From Ruminococcus sp. YE282 (GTDB lineage: Bacteria; Bacillota; Clostridia; Oscillospirales; Acutalibacteraceae), in assembly GCA_900101355.1 (NCBI GenBank), contig FMUV01000001.1:1-64000 (forward strand): a DNA stretch of 64,000 bases, given 5' to 3'. The position numbers and the translations under genes were made by a program. The notes below the pieces were generated by a model. It did no database searches. It worked only from the letters and a program-made list of their open reading frames with translations, and was not told the origin of the DNA. Every line of letters begins with the position of its first letter. Positions within the stretch are counted from its first letter, which is position 1. Below are positions 42,107 to 51,799 of this stretch, in pieces.

Positions 42107-42142
42107 GAGTCTGTGCTTAAATGTGCAGGCTCAATGTTTTTT
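42107..42142 (+). terminator. Terminator of the CD3324-family gene
   Basis: GAGTCTGTGC and GTGCAGGCTC (three G-T pairs) with a 6-nt loop, then AATGTTTTTT. Confidence 0.7.
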
Positions 42143-42246
42143 ATAACTGTTTTTGAGGTTTATTTGCGTTTATCTGTTTGATACAATGATATTGAAAGCT
42201 GTTGGTTAACAAATGTTTAAGACTAAAGTAAATAAACGGAGGAAAT

Positions 42247-43101
42247 ATGAGAATAGTCAAGAATTATAGAAATAATGATAAATTAAGGGAATCTCTTAAC
42301 CGACTTACGGAAAAAACATTCGGTTTTAATTTTGAGGATTGGTACAAAAACGGATTTTGGAATGACAAATACATACCGTATTCAATAGTTGAAGACGAGT
42401 CGGTGGTTGCCAATGTGTCTGTTAATATTATTGACATAAATGACCATGGCGTTTTAAAGTACTATATCCAGCTTGGAACGGTTATGACCGATGAAAATTA
42501 TCGTAACCGCGGTTATATAAGAACCTTGATTAATGATATTTTTAAAGATTACGGCGAAAAAGCTGATGGATTTTATCTGTTTGCAAATGATGAAGTGCTG
42601 AATTTTTATCCAAAGTTTGGATTTGTTGCTGCCAAGGAATATCAGTATTCCAAAGAGGTTGATGTTATTTCTGAAAAAACGGTCATTTCTATGCCTATGG
42701 ATAACCAAAAGAATTGGCAAAAGCTAATCAAAGCGTTTAAATCAAATGTATTCAGAGGCGGCTTTGATATGGCAGATAATTTCGATTTAATGATGTTCCA
42801 TATAACGGGCTATATGCAAAACAGTGTGTATTTTGATAAGCAAACGGAGACGTATATTATTGCTGATGTAGAGAGTGAAAATGTATTTATACACGCAATT
42901 ATTTCACCAAATCCTGTTTCAATTGACGACGTTATAAATATGTTTGGCGGGCAAGTAAAAACCGTGACCCTTGGATTTACTCCTGCCGACAGTTTGGGCT
43001 GGACGGTTAATGAATATTTTGAGGATGATACAACATTGTTCATAAGGGGATTCTCACTTGATGATAAAATAATATTATTTCAAACCTTGTCACACGCATA
43101 A
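42247..43101 (+). CDS. GNAT-family N-acetyltransferase
   Basis: A 284-residue acetyltransferase of the Eis/GNAT type: SIVEDESVVANVSVNIIDIN, LGTVMTDENYRNRGYIRTLI with the acetyl-CoA-binding R-x-x-G-x motif, and FYPKFGF. The C-terminal 120 residues form a second, GNAT-like or sterol-carrier-like domain. It has a good ribosome binding site (ACGGAGGAAAT). The substrate is unknown. It ends at a symmetric terminator facing the ABC transporter operon. Confidence 0.82.
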   Translation: MRIVKNYRNNDKLRESLNRLTEKTFGFNFEDWYKNGFWNDKYIPYSIVEDESVVANVSVNIIDINDHGVLKYYIQLGTVMTDENYRNRGYIRTLINDIFKDYGEKADGFYLFANDEVLNFYPKFGFVAAKEYQYSKEVDVISEKTVISMPMDNQKNWQKLIKAFKSNVFRGGFDMADNFDLMMFHITGYMQNSVYFDKQTETYIIADVESENVFIHAIISPNPVSIDDVINMFGGQVKTVTLGFTPADSLGWTVNEYFEDDTTLFIRGFSLDDKIILFQTLSHA

Positions 43102-43136
43102 AACAGAGGCAGTTCTTTTGAACTGCCTCTGTTTTG
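43101..43136. terminator. Bidirectional terminator
   Basis: AAACAGAGGCAGTTC and GAACTGCCTCTGTTT with loop TTTT. It ends the GNAT gene on the plus strand and the ABC exporter on the minus strand. Confidence 0.85.
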
Positions 43137-43225
43137 ATATAATCTATGAAAATTTTGCCTCTTTAAAGTAAAGCTTGCTACGATTAAAATTTTGATTCAA
43201 GATAAATAGGAAAAATATCCGAAAA

Positions 43226-44971
43226 TCAGCTCTGACTTTTGCTAAACTGGCTGTTATAAAGCATAGTGTAAAAGCCGTTTTTCTTAATAAGCTCATCGTG
43301 GTTGCCCTGCTCAATTATGTTGCCGTCTTTCATAACAAGGATTACATCACTTTCCTTGATTGTTGAAAGTCTGTGTGCGACAACAAAACTTGTTTTGCCT
43401 TTCATCATCTTGGCAAAGACCTTTTGAACTCTGATTTCCGTTAGGGTATCAATTGATGAAGTTGCCTCGTCAAGAATCAGCATAGTCGGATTTGTGAGCA
43501 TAGCTCTTGCAATGCACAAAAGCTGTTTTTGACCGTGGCTCAGGTTTCCGCCGCCCTCGCTTATAACCGTGTCGTAACCTTTCGGCATACGGCGGATAAA
43601 GCTGTGTGCATATGCCGCCTTTGCCGCCGCAATCACTTCTTCGTCGGTTGCATTTTCGTTTCCGTATCTCAGATTTTCCATTATTGTGCCGCAGAACAGC
43701 CAGCTTTCCTGGAGCACCATTCCATAGCATTTTCTCACGTTGTCACGTGTCATATCCTTTATATCAACACCGTCAATTGTGATTTTTCCGCTGTCGGTTT
43801 CGTAAAATCTCATAAGAAGATTAATAAAGGTGGTTTTTCCGCAACCGGTCGGGCCTACAATGGCAATATGGCTTCCGCTTTTTACATCAAGCGAAAAGTC
43901 GGTAATAAGCGGCTTTTCTTTTGTATATGAGAAGTTTACGTTCTCAATCTTAACATTGCCTTTGCAATCTTCAACCTTTTCGGGATTGGATTTGTCAGGC
44001 TTTTCGTCGTCAGCTTCAAGCACTTCAAACACTCTTTCAGCCGCCGCAATTCCTGTTTGCAGCTGAGTAAGAACTCCTGTTACTTCGTTAAACGGCTTTG
44101 TGTATTGATTGGCATACGTCAAAAAGCATGAAAGCTGACCGACAGAAAGTGTGCCTGATATTGCTGTAAGAGCACCGATAACGCCAACAGCCGCATATAC
44201 TATTGCGTTTACAAATCTTGTGCTCGGGTTTGCCAGCGCACCGGCAAACTGAGCCTTGAATCCGACTGTGTACAATTCGTTATTGTACTTTTCAAATTCA
44301 TCAAATGCACGTTGTTCATATGAAAAAGCCTTTACAATTCTCTGATTGCCAACGTGTTCTTCAACATATGAGGAGATTTCTCCCTGCAGGTTTTGTTGTT
44401 CGGTAAAACGCTTGTGCGTCAGTCTTCCGATAAATGCGGCAACAAACAACGACAAAGGAGTAAGCACAAACACGGCGATTGCAATTTTCCAGTTGATGAA
44501 TAGCATAAACACAAGTGTGCCTATGATTGTTACAATGCCCGAAAACAGCTGCAAGCACATTTGTGTAAGACCGTCGCCGACTGCGTCAACATCGTTTATT
44601 ACACGGCTGATAAGGTCACCGTGTGAATGGGTGTCGATGTAGGAGAGAGGAACATGATTGAATTTTTTAAACACATCTCTGCGAAGGTCTCTGACGGTTT
44701 TGTAACTTATGACATTAACAAAGTAATTCATAATCCATTGAAATACCGTAACGCCTACAATTCCGACGAGTATATAAATCAATATTTGTATTATGTTTTC
44801 AAAGTTTACATTGCCAACGTCTATTATATTATCAATTGCCCTGCCGACGAGCACAGGAATATAGAGCGTGAGCAAAACGCTGATGATTGCACTGATAAGC
44901 GATAATGCAAGATAGCCCGAATACGGTTTTATTCTTTTTATTACCTTGGAAACGGCAGATTTCTTTTTCAT
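43226..44971 (-). CDS. ABC exporter half-transporter, canonical site
   Basis: A 581-residue half-transporter of the MDR/lipid-A-like family, with six membrane helices then an ATPase domain. Walker A is GPTGCGKTT, the signature is GGGNLSHGQKQ and Walker B is MLILDEATSSID with the catalytic Glu. It overlaps the preceding gene by 4 bases, so the two form a heterodimer. In this pair this subunit carries the canonical Walker B of a consensus ATP site. Drug or lipid export is the general role. The start is ATG with GGAGGCGAAAC upstream. Confidence 0.9.
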   Translation of the reverse strand: MKKKSAVSKVIKRIKPYSGYLALSLISAIISVLLTLYIPVLVGRAIDNIIDVGNVNFENIIQILIYILVGIVGVTVFQWIMNYFVNVISYKTVRDLRRDVFKKFNHVPLSYIDTHSHGDLISRVINDVDAVGDGLTQMCLQLFSGIVTIIGTLVFMLFINWKIAIAVFVLTPLSLFVAAFIGRLTHKRFTEQQNLQGEISSYVEEHVGNQRIVKAFSYEQRAFDEFEKYNNELYTVGFKAQFAGALANPSTRFVNAIVYAAVGVIGALTAISGTLSVGQLSCFLTYANQYTKPFNEVTGVLTQLQTGIAAAERVFEVLEADDEKPDKSNPEKVEDCKGNVKIENVNFSYTKEKPLITDFSLDVKSGSHIAIVGPTGCGKTTFINLLMRFYETDSGKITIDGVDIKDMTRDNVRKCYGMVLQESWLFCGTIMENLRYGNENATDEEVIAAAKAAYAHSFIRRMPKGYDTVISEGGGNLSHGQKQLLCIARAMLTNPTMLILDEATSSIDTLTEIRVQKVFAKMMKGKTSFVVAHRLSTIKESDVILVMKDGNIIEQGNHDELIKKNGFYTMLYNSQFSKSQS

Positions 44972-46707
44972 TGTTTCGCCTCCGTTTCGCTGAGCTGAGA
45001 AAGGCAGATGTCGCGGTAGGTTTCACAGCTGTCAAATAATTCTTCGTGTGTGCCCTGACCCGCAAGTTCTCCGTCATCCATAACTAAAATAAGGTCGGCG
45101 TTTCTTATGGTTGAACACCTCTGAGTTAAAATAATTACCGTCATATTTTCGGTGTTTTCTTTAAGCGCTTTTCTTAATGCGGCGTCGGTTGCAAAGTCAA
45201 GTGCGGAGAAGCTGTCGTCAAGAATCAAAATTTTAGGATTTGCCGCAATTCCCCTTGCTATGCACAGCCTCTGTTTTTGACCTCCGCTGAAGTTTTTGCC
45301 GCCCTGCTCAACATAACTGTCAAGTCCTTTCGGCAACTTTGACACAAATTCATAGGCTTGGGCAATTTTTAACGCTTTGATAATTTCTTCATCTGTTGCA
45401 TTTTTATTGCCCCATTTCATATTATCTCTGACAGTTCCACTGAACAGCACCGACTGTTGGGGAACAATTCCCATCTGTCCTCTGAGCTGTAAGAACGGAT
45501 ATTCTTTTACGTCCACGCCGTCCACACTAACACTGCCGCTTTTTACATCATAAAACCTTGGAATAAGACCGATAAGCGTTGATTTTCCGCTTCCGGTACC
45601 GCCGATAATTCCAACTGTCTGGCCGCGCTTTATCTCAAAACTGATATTGCTCAGTTCATCAGCACCGTCACCGTAGGTAAAGCTAACGTCGCTGAATTTG
45701 ATTTTTGGTGTGTCATTATCTGAAAATATTTTGATATTGTCGTGATTTTTCTCAACAACGCTCGGCTGAGTCTTAAACACATCGTCAATTCTTTTTGCAC
45801 TTGCACTTGCTTTTGTGAGCAAAATTACAAGGTTTGCAACAACAATCATAGCAAGAAGAATTTGCGTCAGATAGTTTACAAGAGCGATAATGTCGCCCGA
45901 AAGCATACCGCTTCCGTTATTTACATTCATTGCGCCAAGCCATACTACTGCAACTATTGCAAGGTCGGTAACGGCATAGGTAACAGGGCTTAGCAGAGCC
46001 GAAAGTCGGCTTACCCTGATTGATGTTTTTGCAAGGTCTTCTGTGGCATTGTCAATGCGCTCTTTTTCGGTTTTTTGCTTAGAAAAGGCACGGATAACTC
46101 TGTTGCCCGAGAGATTTTCTCTTGAAATAAGACCAATCTTGTCAAGTTTTTTCTGCATGGCTGTAAATATCGGAATACTTTTGCTCATAACAAAATACAG
46201 CGTAACAGCTATCAGCAAAGCGGAGATAAAGAATATTACAGACATCTTTAGGTTGATTGTCATAGCCATAACCAATGCGCCTGCAACAATAAACGGAGCA
46301 CGCGTCAGTAAACGGATACTCATTGCAACGCTTTGCTGAACTTGGTTGATGTCGTTTGTCATTCGTGTAATCAGTGACGGCGTTCCGAGCTTGTCAAGCT
46401 CAGCGTGGGAAAGGCTGTTTATATGAGCAAACAGCGCACTGCGTACTTTTGTGCCAAATCCCTGAGATGCCTTTGACGCCCAATATTGACATACGAGCGC
46501 AAAAGAAAGCCCCAGTGCCGCAAGCAGAACCAAAAGTCCGCCCATCTTGATTACATAGCCCGAGTCGCCGTTTTTTACGCCGACGTCAATAATTTTAGCC
46601 ATAACAAGTGGAACAAATAATTCAAGAATTGCCTCAACAAGCTTGCAGATAGGGCCGATAATACATTCCTTTTTGTAGTTTTTTAAAAATCTTCTTAATC
46701 TTATCAT
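44968..46707 (-). CDS. ABC exporter half-transporter, degenerate site
   Basis: A 579-residue half-transporter and partner of the next gene. Walker A is GGTGSGKSTLI, the signature is FSGGQKQRLCIARG, and Walker B reads ILILDDSFSALD, with Asp instead of the catalytic Glu. This is the usual asymmetry of heterodimeric exporters such as LmrCD, BmrCD and TM287/288. Six hydrophobic segments precede the ATPase domain. It overlaps the next gene by 4 bases. No regulator is adjacent. Start ATG 46707. Confidence 0.9.
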   Translation of the reverse strand: MIRLRRFLKNYKKECIIGPICKLVEAILELFVPLVMAKIIDVGVKNGDSGYVIKMGGLLVLLAALGLSFALVCQYWASKASQGFGTKVRSALFAHINSLSHAELDKLGTPSLITRMTNDINQVQQSVAMSIRLLTRAPFIVAGALVMAMTINLKMSVIFFISALLIAVTLYFVMSKSIPIFTAMQKKLDKIGLISRENLSGNRVIRAFSKQKTEKERIDNATEDLAKTSIRVSRLSALLSPVTYAVTDLAIVAVVWLGAMNVNNGSGMLSGDIIALVNYLTQILLAMIVVANLVILLTKASASAKRIDDVFKTQPSVVEKNHDNIKIFSDNDTPKIKFSDVSFTYGDGADELSNISFEIKRGQTVGIIGGTGSGKSTLIGLIPRFYDVKSGSVSVDGVDVKEYPFLQLRGQMGIVPQQSVLFSGTVRDNMKWGNKNATDEEIIKALKIAQAYEFVSKLPKGLDSYVEQGGKNFSGGQKQRLCIARGIAANPKILILDDSFSALDFATDAALRKALKENTENMTVIILTQRCSTIRNADLILVMDDGELAGQGTHEELFDSCETYRDICLSQLSETEAKQ

Positions 46708-46815
46708 CTTATTATCCTATCCATATTATTTCCAGTATTATTATTTTACACCAATTCTTTCTAATCATCAACTATTTTTTGATTTTGTTAAAATGCTTAT
46801 GTGCATATATAGTTA

Positions 46816-46849
46816 AAAGGCTTTGTTTCTGGCAAGAAACAAAGCCTTT
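46816..46849 (-). terminator. Terminator after the NatAB-like operon
   Basis: AAAGGCTTTGTTTCT and AGAAACAAAGCCTTT, 4-nt loop. On the minus strand TTTTAAC follows. It separates the ABC-2 permease gene from the next exporter gene. Confidence 0.75.
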
Positions 46850-46892
46850 ATGCTTAATAAGAATTTTATAGTGCTTTTGATGATTATGCTTT

Positions 46893-48125
46893 CTAAATCG
46901 ACTTGATTATTGAGCCGATTTTTGGCTTTGTGCCGTAAAGCAGAACGCCTACTCTGTAAATTTTAGCCGAAAGAATGCCAACTCCAAATAAAGAAGCCAC
47001 CAAAATTACTGTTGAAATGATAATTTCATAAATCGGAACCGTGCTCATCGCAATACGGGTAAACATAGCCATAGGGGAGGTGAACGGTATGTATGAGCAT
47101 ACTATCATCAAAATATTGTCAACGTTTCCGCTCGACATTGAGAAAATTACAACCATAAATGCGACTATGAAAAGCATAGTTATCGGCATAACCGCAGTAT
47201 TTATGTCTTCAACCTTTGAAACCGTTGAGCCGACTGCGCCGAATAAAAATGCATAGATGAAGAATCCAAGCACAAAGAACAGCAGCATATATATCAAAAG
47301 ATTGAGCGGCATATTGAATATTGAATTGACAATTTGATTATCCTGCCAGTCGCCTTTGTTAATATTGAAAAGCAAAAATGCAGAGCCGAAAATACATGTA
47401 AGCTGAGTCAATCCTGCAATACAGGCGGCCATAACTTTGCCGAACATCATTGATGTAGGTTTGGCGCTGGTAATCAAAAGCTCCATTGCCCTTGAACTTT
47501 TTTCCGTAGCAACGCTTGTGGCAACCAATTGTCCGTAAAGAAGAATTACCATGTATAAGGCAAAAATCATTATGTAAGTATAGAAGAAGTTTTGCATTTG
47601 GTTCTTGCCCAGATTTTCTACATTGTGGTTTATCTGCGCAGAAAGAATTTCACCGGCTTTCTCCGCAGAAATTCCGTTTTGCATCATTGTGTTCAGTCTG
47701 TAAACGTTTTGCAAAACTTGGTCTGCAATTGTTGTGTTTTCGTCATAAAGTGAAAGGTCGTTTACATAATACGTATATGAAACAGGACTTTCAAAATAAA
47801 AACCACATTCGGCTTCTTCGTCCGTAATTTTAGCTTTTATATCCTCAACACCTTTTGCGGTAACCTGAATATTGTAGTCCTCAAATGCAGAAGCAAAAGC
47901 CTCTTTGATTTGTTGTGCCTCATCTTCGGAGTCTGCCGCAATCAGCATAACAGGAAGGCTCTCACCGCTTGTATCTGTGCTGTCGCTTTCAAATGAAGCC
48001 GCAATCTTAGGAAAGAAGATTACTACTGCGATTACCGCAACAATAAATAACGTAACACCGACAAATACTTTGTTTTTAAAATAGTTTTTTAATTCAAATT
48101 TTAGTATTGTTCCAAATTGATTCAT
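46893..48125 (-). CDS. ABC-2 type permease (NatB-like)
   Basis: A 410-residue permease with an N-terminal membrane helix, a long extracellular loop (about 50-190) and five C-terminal helices (residues about 195-400), as in NatB and the CcmB/ABC-2 families. It reads TSVATEKSSRAMELLITSAK, an E-S-R-ELL-T-P type motif of ABC-2 proteins. I chose ATG 48125 with AAGGAGGGG 6 bases upstream; the frame is open 14 codons further up, but there it overlaps the ATPase gene. NatB exports Na+ in Bacillus, but the substrate here is unknown. Confidence 0.85.
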   Translation of the reverse strand: MNQFGTILKFELKNYFKNKVFVGVTLFIVAVIAVVIFFPKIAASFESDSTDTSGESLPVMLIAADSEDEAQQIKEAFASAFEDYNIQVTAKGVEDIKAKITDEEAECGFYFESPVSYTYYVNDLSLYDENTTIADQVLQNVYRLNTMMQNGISAEKAGEILSAQINHNVENLGKNQMQNFFYTYIMIFALYMVILLYGQLVATSVATEKSSRAMELLITSAKPTSMMFGKVMAACIAGLTQLTCIFGSAFLLFNINKGDWQDNQIVNSIFNMPLNLLIYMLLFFVLGFFIYAFLFGAVGSTVSKVEDINTAVMPITMLFIVAFMVVIFSMSSGNVDNILMIVCSYIPFTSPMAMFTRIAMSTVPIYEIIISTVILVASLFGVGILSAKIYRVGVLLYGTKPKIGSIIKSI

Positions 48126-48138
48126 TTTTGACCCCTCC

Positions 48139-49044
48139 TTACACCTGTTTTCCTGCATATTCAACAAAGATGTCGTTTAACGATGGTTCAAACACTTTGA
48201 TTTCATCTATGTCGAATTGTTCGGTCAGCATTTTCATAACATTTTGTTTGTTATCAGGTGAATTAAGCTCCAAAATCAGGGTGTCAGAATCTAAACGCTT
48301 GACAGATTTTTCAGATTTCACGCCCTGGTTAGTTAAAATTTTCTCAATATCCGTCAACGATTTTACAATAAGTTTATCTCTTGTGTAGTTCCTTTTGATG
48401 TTGTGCAAGTTGCCCTGCAAAACGACCTTTCCGCCGTTAAGAATAGCAATGTTATCGCAAAATTCTTCTATGTAATTCATTTGATGGCTTGAAAACAGAA
48501 CAATTTTTCCTCTGTTGATTTCCTCTTTTACAACGTCTTTTAGCAATTGTGCGTTGACCGGGTCAAGTCCCGAGAACGGTTCATCAAGAATTACAATATC
48601 TGGATTGTGTGCAAGTGCGGTAATCAGCTGTATTTTTTGCTGATTTCCCTTTGAAAGCGTGTCAAGCCGCTTGTTGCGATATTCAGACATACCAAGTCTT
48701 TCAAGCCATTTATCAATTGACTTTACGGCAGGTGCATATTTCATTCCTTTTAGTTGGGCAAAATAAATAAGCTGGTCGATAATCGGCTTTTTGGGGTAAA
48801 GTCCTCGTTCTTCGGGAAGATACCCAATGCCTATCTTGTTGTAATTAATGGGTTTTCCGTCAACAAGCACTTCTCCGGCGTTTGCAGGAAAAACATTCAT
48901 CAAAATACGAATTGTAGTGGTTTTTCCGGCGCCGTTTCTGCCCAGCAATCCGAATGCTTCACCGCTTTTGGCGTTTAAAGATATGCCCGTCAGTACCTGT
49001 TTTTCGCCAAAATTTTTATATATGTTTTTCAGTTCGAGTTCCAT
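48139..49044 (-). CDS. ABC transporter ATP-binding protein (NatA-like)
   Basis: A 301-residue ATPase of the NatA/DrrA type. Walker A is LLGRNGAGKTTTIRIL, the signature is DTLSKGNQQKIQL, and Walker B is IVILDEPFSGLDPVNAQ. The C-terminal 75 residues match the DUF4162-like tail of such ATPases (ending NDIFVEYAGKQ). I chose ATG 49044 with GGAGGAAATT upstream; an in-frame TTG overlaps that Shine-Dalgarno. It forms a two-gene operon with the permease. A palindromic operator lies inside its promoter. Confidence 0.92.
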   Translation of the reverse strand: MELELKNIYKNFGEKQVLTGISLNAKSGEAFGLLGRNGAGKTTTIRILMNVFPANAGEVLVDGKPINYNKIGIGYLPEERGLYPKKPIIDQLIYFAQLKGMKYAPAVKSIDKWLERLGMSEYRNKRLDTLSKGNQQKIQLITALAHNPDIVILDEPFSGLDPVNAQLLKDVVKEEINRGKIVLFSSHQMNYIEEFCDNIAILNGGKVVLQGNLHNIKRNYTRDKLIVKSLTDIEKILTNQGVKSEKSVKRLDSDTLILELNSPDNKQNVMKMLTEQFDIDEIKVFEPSLNDIFVEYAGKQV

Positions 49045-49062
49045 AATTTCCTCCAAATTGGC

Positions 49063-49091
49063 ACTATAATGTTGTATACAAAATGTGTCTA
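49063..49091 (-). promoter_or_regulatory. Promoter of the NatAB-like operon with an internal palindrome
   Basis: On the minus strand TAGACA (49086-49091), a 17-base spacer and TATAGT (49063-49068). The 10-base perfect palindrome TTGTATACAA (49072-49081) sits in the spacer, where a bound protein would block polymerase. The same palindrome recurs at 49268-49277. Confidence 0.65.
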
Positions 49092-49256
49092 ATATATTGT
49101 TTGCGTAATTGGGTGATTTTTAGCAGTGTGATACAAATTATACCATAATATTTCGAAAATATAAAGTGCATATTTGTAAATAAATATAAGTAATTCAAAA
49201 TCAAGTAGTTTAAATACTTAGTCTCTTTATGATAAAACGGTTGAAGCGTTTCTTGT

Positions 49257-49277
49257 TTGTACAAATTTTGTATACAA
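49257..49277. promoter_or_regulatory. Distal palindrome pair upstream of the NatAB-like operon
   Basis: TTGTACAA (49257-49264) is followed three bases later by TTGTATACAA (49268-49277). The second is identical to the palindrome in the operon promoter 196 bp away. It suggests a second operator. Between 49092 and 49256 there is AT-rich DNA with another promoter-like pair, and no gene was seen. Confidence 0.45.
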
Positions 49278-49310
49278 GCATTAATGCGTAAGCCTTACTT
49301 AGGATTTTAA

Positions 49311-49351
49311 ATAAAAAACTGCCGCAAGCAGTCCTTTTACTTGCAGCAGTT
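49311..49351 (-). terminator. Terminator of gpmI
   Basis: On the minus strand AACTGCTGCAAG pairs with CTTGCGGCAGTT and is followed by TTTTATTT. Confidence 0.85.
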
Positions 49352-49381
49352 AATTAAGTATATTATATGAAAATACAATTA

Positions 49382-50896
49382 TTATTTAATAAGGCTTTTG
49401 CCGTCCATTTCCTTAGGCTGGGGCAGGTTCATAATCTGAAGCATTGTAGGAGCAATGTCAGCAAGTCTGCCGCCTTCTCTGAGTTCGCAGTCATATCCTA
49501 CTACGCAGAACGGAACAGGATTTGTTGTGTGCGCTGTGAAAGGTTCGCCGTCATCGTCAATCATCTTATCAGCATTGCCGTGGTCAGCTGTGATAAGTGC
49601 AACGCCGTCCATTTCTTTTACAGCGTCAATTACTTTGCCTACGCAGGTGTCAACAGCCTCAACAGCTTTTACTGCGGCTTCAAATACGCCTGTGTGTCCA
49701 ACCATATCGCAGTTTGCAAAGTTAAGAATAATCATATCATACTTGCCGCTTTTTATTGCGGGAACAAGTTTGTCTGTAACTTCGTATGCGCTCATTTCTG
49801 GCTGAAGGTCATAAGTTGCAACAGCAGGTGACTTAACAAGGATTCTGTCTTCGCCCGGATACTGCTTTTCTACGCCGCCGTTAAAGAAGAATGTAACGTG
49901 TGCGTATTTTTCTGTTTCTGCAATTCTGAGCTGTTCCATACCGAGGTTTGAAATGTATTCGCCAAGCGTATTTTCAAGAGTTTGAGGCTTGAACGCAACT
50001 TCTACATTCGGCATTGTAGCGTCGTACTGTGTCATGCAAACGTAGTTGAGAGGGAAGAAGCCGTTCTTTCTTTCAAATCCCTTGAAATCCGGGTCAACAA
50101 GAGCTCTTGTTATTTCTCTTGCTCTGTCAGGACGGAAGTTATAGAAAATTACGCTGTCGTTTGGCTTAATTGTTGCGCCGCCCTTAATTACAGCAGGAAC
50201 AACAAATTCGTCTGTAACTTCCTGTGCATATGAGTTCTTAACTGCACAAACAGGGCAATCGGCTTCAACGCCTTCACCGTAAACCATTGCGGCATATGCT
50301 TTTTCAACACGGTCCCAACGGTTGTCACGGTCCATTGCATAATATCTGCCCATAACGGTTGCAATTTTGCCAACGCCGATTTTCTCGGTCTCTTTCATAC
50401 ACTCTTCAACAAATTCTGCTGCGCTTGACGGCGGAACATCACGTCCGTCAAGAAAAGCGTGAATGTAAACCTTGTCAAGGCCTTTTTGCTTCGCAAGTTT
50501 AAGAATACCGTAAAGATGTGTGTTATGGCTGTGAACGCCGCCGCTTGAGAGAAGTCCCATAAGGTGGAGTGCGGTGCCGTTTTTAAGTGCGCTGTCCATA
50601 GCGCCGACAATGGCTTCGTTATCTTTAAGCTTGTCCTCGTTAATTGTCTTTGTAATTCTTGTAAGCTCTTGATATACGATTCTGCCTGCACCGATGTTTG
50701 TGTGGCCGACTTCAGAGTTGCCCATCTGTCCGTCAGGCAAGCCAACGTCCATTCCCGAAGCACCAATCTGAGTGATTGGGTTTGACGAGAAAAGCTTATC
50801 TATATTTGGCTTTTTGGCATTAAAAATAGCATTTGTGTTGTCGTGCTTGCCAATGCCAAAACCGTCAAGTATCATTAATAACAAAGGTTTTTTCAT
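49382..50896 (-). CDS. gpmI: 2,3-bisphosphoglycerate-independent phosphoglycerate mutase
   Basis: GpmI (504 aa) interconverts 3- and 2-phosphoglycerate in glycolysis, using two Mn2+ ions. The N-terminal [20 protein letters not shown] and the catalytic serine in [20 protein letters not shown] are intact. [23 protein letters not shown] and the C-terminal HTTNPVPF supply the other ligands. I chose ATG 50896 with GGAAAGGATT upstream; the longer frame begins in the tpiA spacer. It is third in the pgk-tpiA-gpmI run. A second, ApgM-type mutase is at 13226. Confidence 0.96.
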   Translation of the reverse strand: MKKPLLLMILDGFGIGKHDNTNAIFNAKKPNIDKLFSSNPITQIGASGMDVGLPDGQMGNSEVGHTNIGAGRIVYQELTRITKTINEDKLKDNEAIVGAMDSALKNGTALHLMGLLSSGGVHSHNTHLYGILKLAKQKGLDKVYIHAFLDGRDVPPSSAAEFVEECMKETEKIGVGKIATVMGRYYAMDRDNRWDRVEKAYAAMVYGEGVEADCPVCAVKNSYAQEVTDEFVVPAVIKGGATIKPNDSVIFYNFRPDRAREITRALVDPDFKGFERKNGFFPLNYVCMTQYDATMPNVEVAFKPQTLENTLGEYISNLGMEQLRIAETEKYAHVTFFFNGGVEKQYPGEDRILVKSPAVATYDLQPEMSAYEVTDKLVPAIKSGKYDMIILNFANCDMVGHTGVFEAAVKAVEAVDTCVGKVIDAVKEMDGVALITADHGNADKMIDDDGEPFTAHTTNPVPFCVVGYDCELREGGRLADIAPTMLQIMNLPQPKEMDGKSLIK

Positions 50897-50977
50897 AATT
50901 AAAATCCTTTCCGATGAATTGCTAAACAACGCAGTCAATATCTGATGCAAAAGAAATTTTGCAGTCCAGAATTATAA

Positions 50978-50998
50978 AGGGCGTACAATGTACGCCCT
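50978..50998 (-). terminator. Hairpin between tpiA and gpmI
   Basis: AGGGCGTAC and GTACGCCCT, 3-nt loop, on the minus strand followed by TTATAATT. The weak U-run suggests partial termination or mRNA protection within the glycolytic operon. Confidence 0.55.
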
Positions 50999-51011
50999 CT
51001 TTGCGTTAAAA

Positions 51012-51779
51012 TTATTTGCTTGCAGCCTTTACAATTGCAGCAAATTTCTCTGCAACAAGTGAAGCACCGCCGATAAGTCCGCCGTCAACGTCTTTCTTTG
51101 AAAGAAGCTCGTCAGCGTTACAGTCGTTCATTGAACCGCCGTACTGAATTGTCACAGCGTCTGCAACATCCTGGCTATAAAGCTTTGCAAGAGTTGAACG
51201 GATAAATCCGCAAACTTCTTCAGCCTGCTCTGCAGTAGCTGTCTTGCCTGTGCCGATAGCCCAAACCGGTTCATAAGCGATTATTGTGTTAAGAACCTCT
51301 TCTTCTGTTACATCAAAAAGGTCAAGCTTAATCTGTCTTGCAATAACCTCTTCTGTGATGTCACATTCACGCTCCCAAAGCAACTCACCAACACAAACGA
51401 TTGGCTTAAGTCCTGCTGCAAGGGCAGCCTTTGTTCTCTTGTTTACTGTTTCGTCAGTCTCGCCGAAGTACTGCCTTCTTTCGCTGTGACCGAGAACTAC
51501 ATATTCAACGCCCATTTCTTTGAGCATACCTGTTGAAATTTCGCCTGTAAATGCGCCTTTTTCTGCCCAGTGGCAGTTTTCTGCGCCGATTTTAACGTTT
51601 GTACCCTTTGTTGTTTCAATAGCAACGCTGAGGTCTACATACGGAACACAAGCGATAACTTCGCAGTCAGCGTCCTTAACTGCAGGAACAATGGCTGTGA
51701 GAAGCTCTTTTGCTTCGCTTGGTGTTTTATTCATTTTCCAGTTGCCGGCTATAACGGCTTTTCTTTTAGTCTTATCCAT
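51012..51779 (-). CDS. tpiA: Triosephosphate isomerase
   Basis: TpiA (255 aa) interconverts dihydroxyacetone phosphate and glyceraldehyde 3-phosphate. GNWKMNKTPSEA holds the catalytic Lys, GHSERRQYFGETDE the catalytic His, and AYEPVWAIGTGKTATAEQAE the catalytic Glu, with the phosphate-binding GGS in QYGGSMND and GGLIGGASL. The ATG follows AAAGGCTGAATAAAA. It lies 20 bases after pgk, in the same transcript, before gpmI. Confidence 0.97.
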   Translation of the reverse strand: MDKTKRKAVIAGNWKMNKTPSEAKELLTAIVPAVKDADCEVIACVPYVDLSVAIETTKGTNVKIGAENCHWAEKGAFTGEISTGMLKEMGVEYVVLGHSERRQYFGETDETVNKRTKAALAAGLKPIVCVGELLWERECDITEEVIARQIKLDLFDVTEEEVLNTIIAYEPVWAIGTGKTATAEQAEEVCGFIRSTLAKLYSQDVADAVTIQYGGSMNDCNADELLSKKDVDGGLIGGASLVAEKFAAIVKAASK

Positions 51780-51799
51780 TTTTATTCAGCCTTTCAAAA

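Noticed and set aside
44968..46707. Asp for Glu in Walker B as evidence of an inactive transporter
   Set aside because: This is the regular asymmetry of heterodimeric exporters; the partner gene has the canonical site.
49064..49264. A 66-residue minus-strand reading frame
   Set aside because: It overlaps the NatAB promoter and palindromes, is rich in Tyr and Ile without a domain, and has no ribosome binding site.
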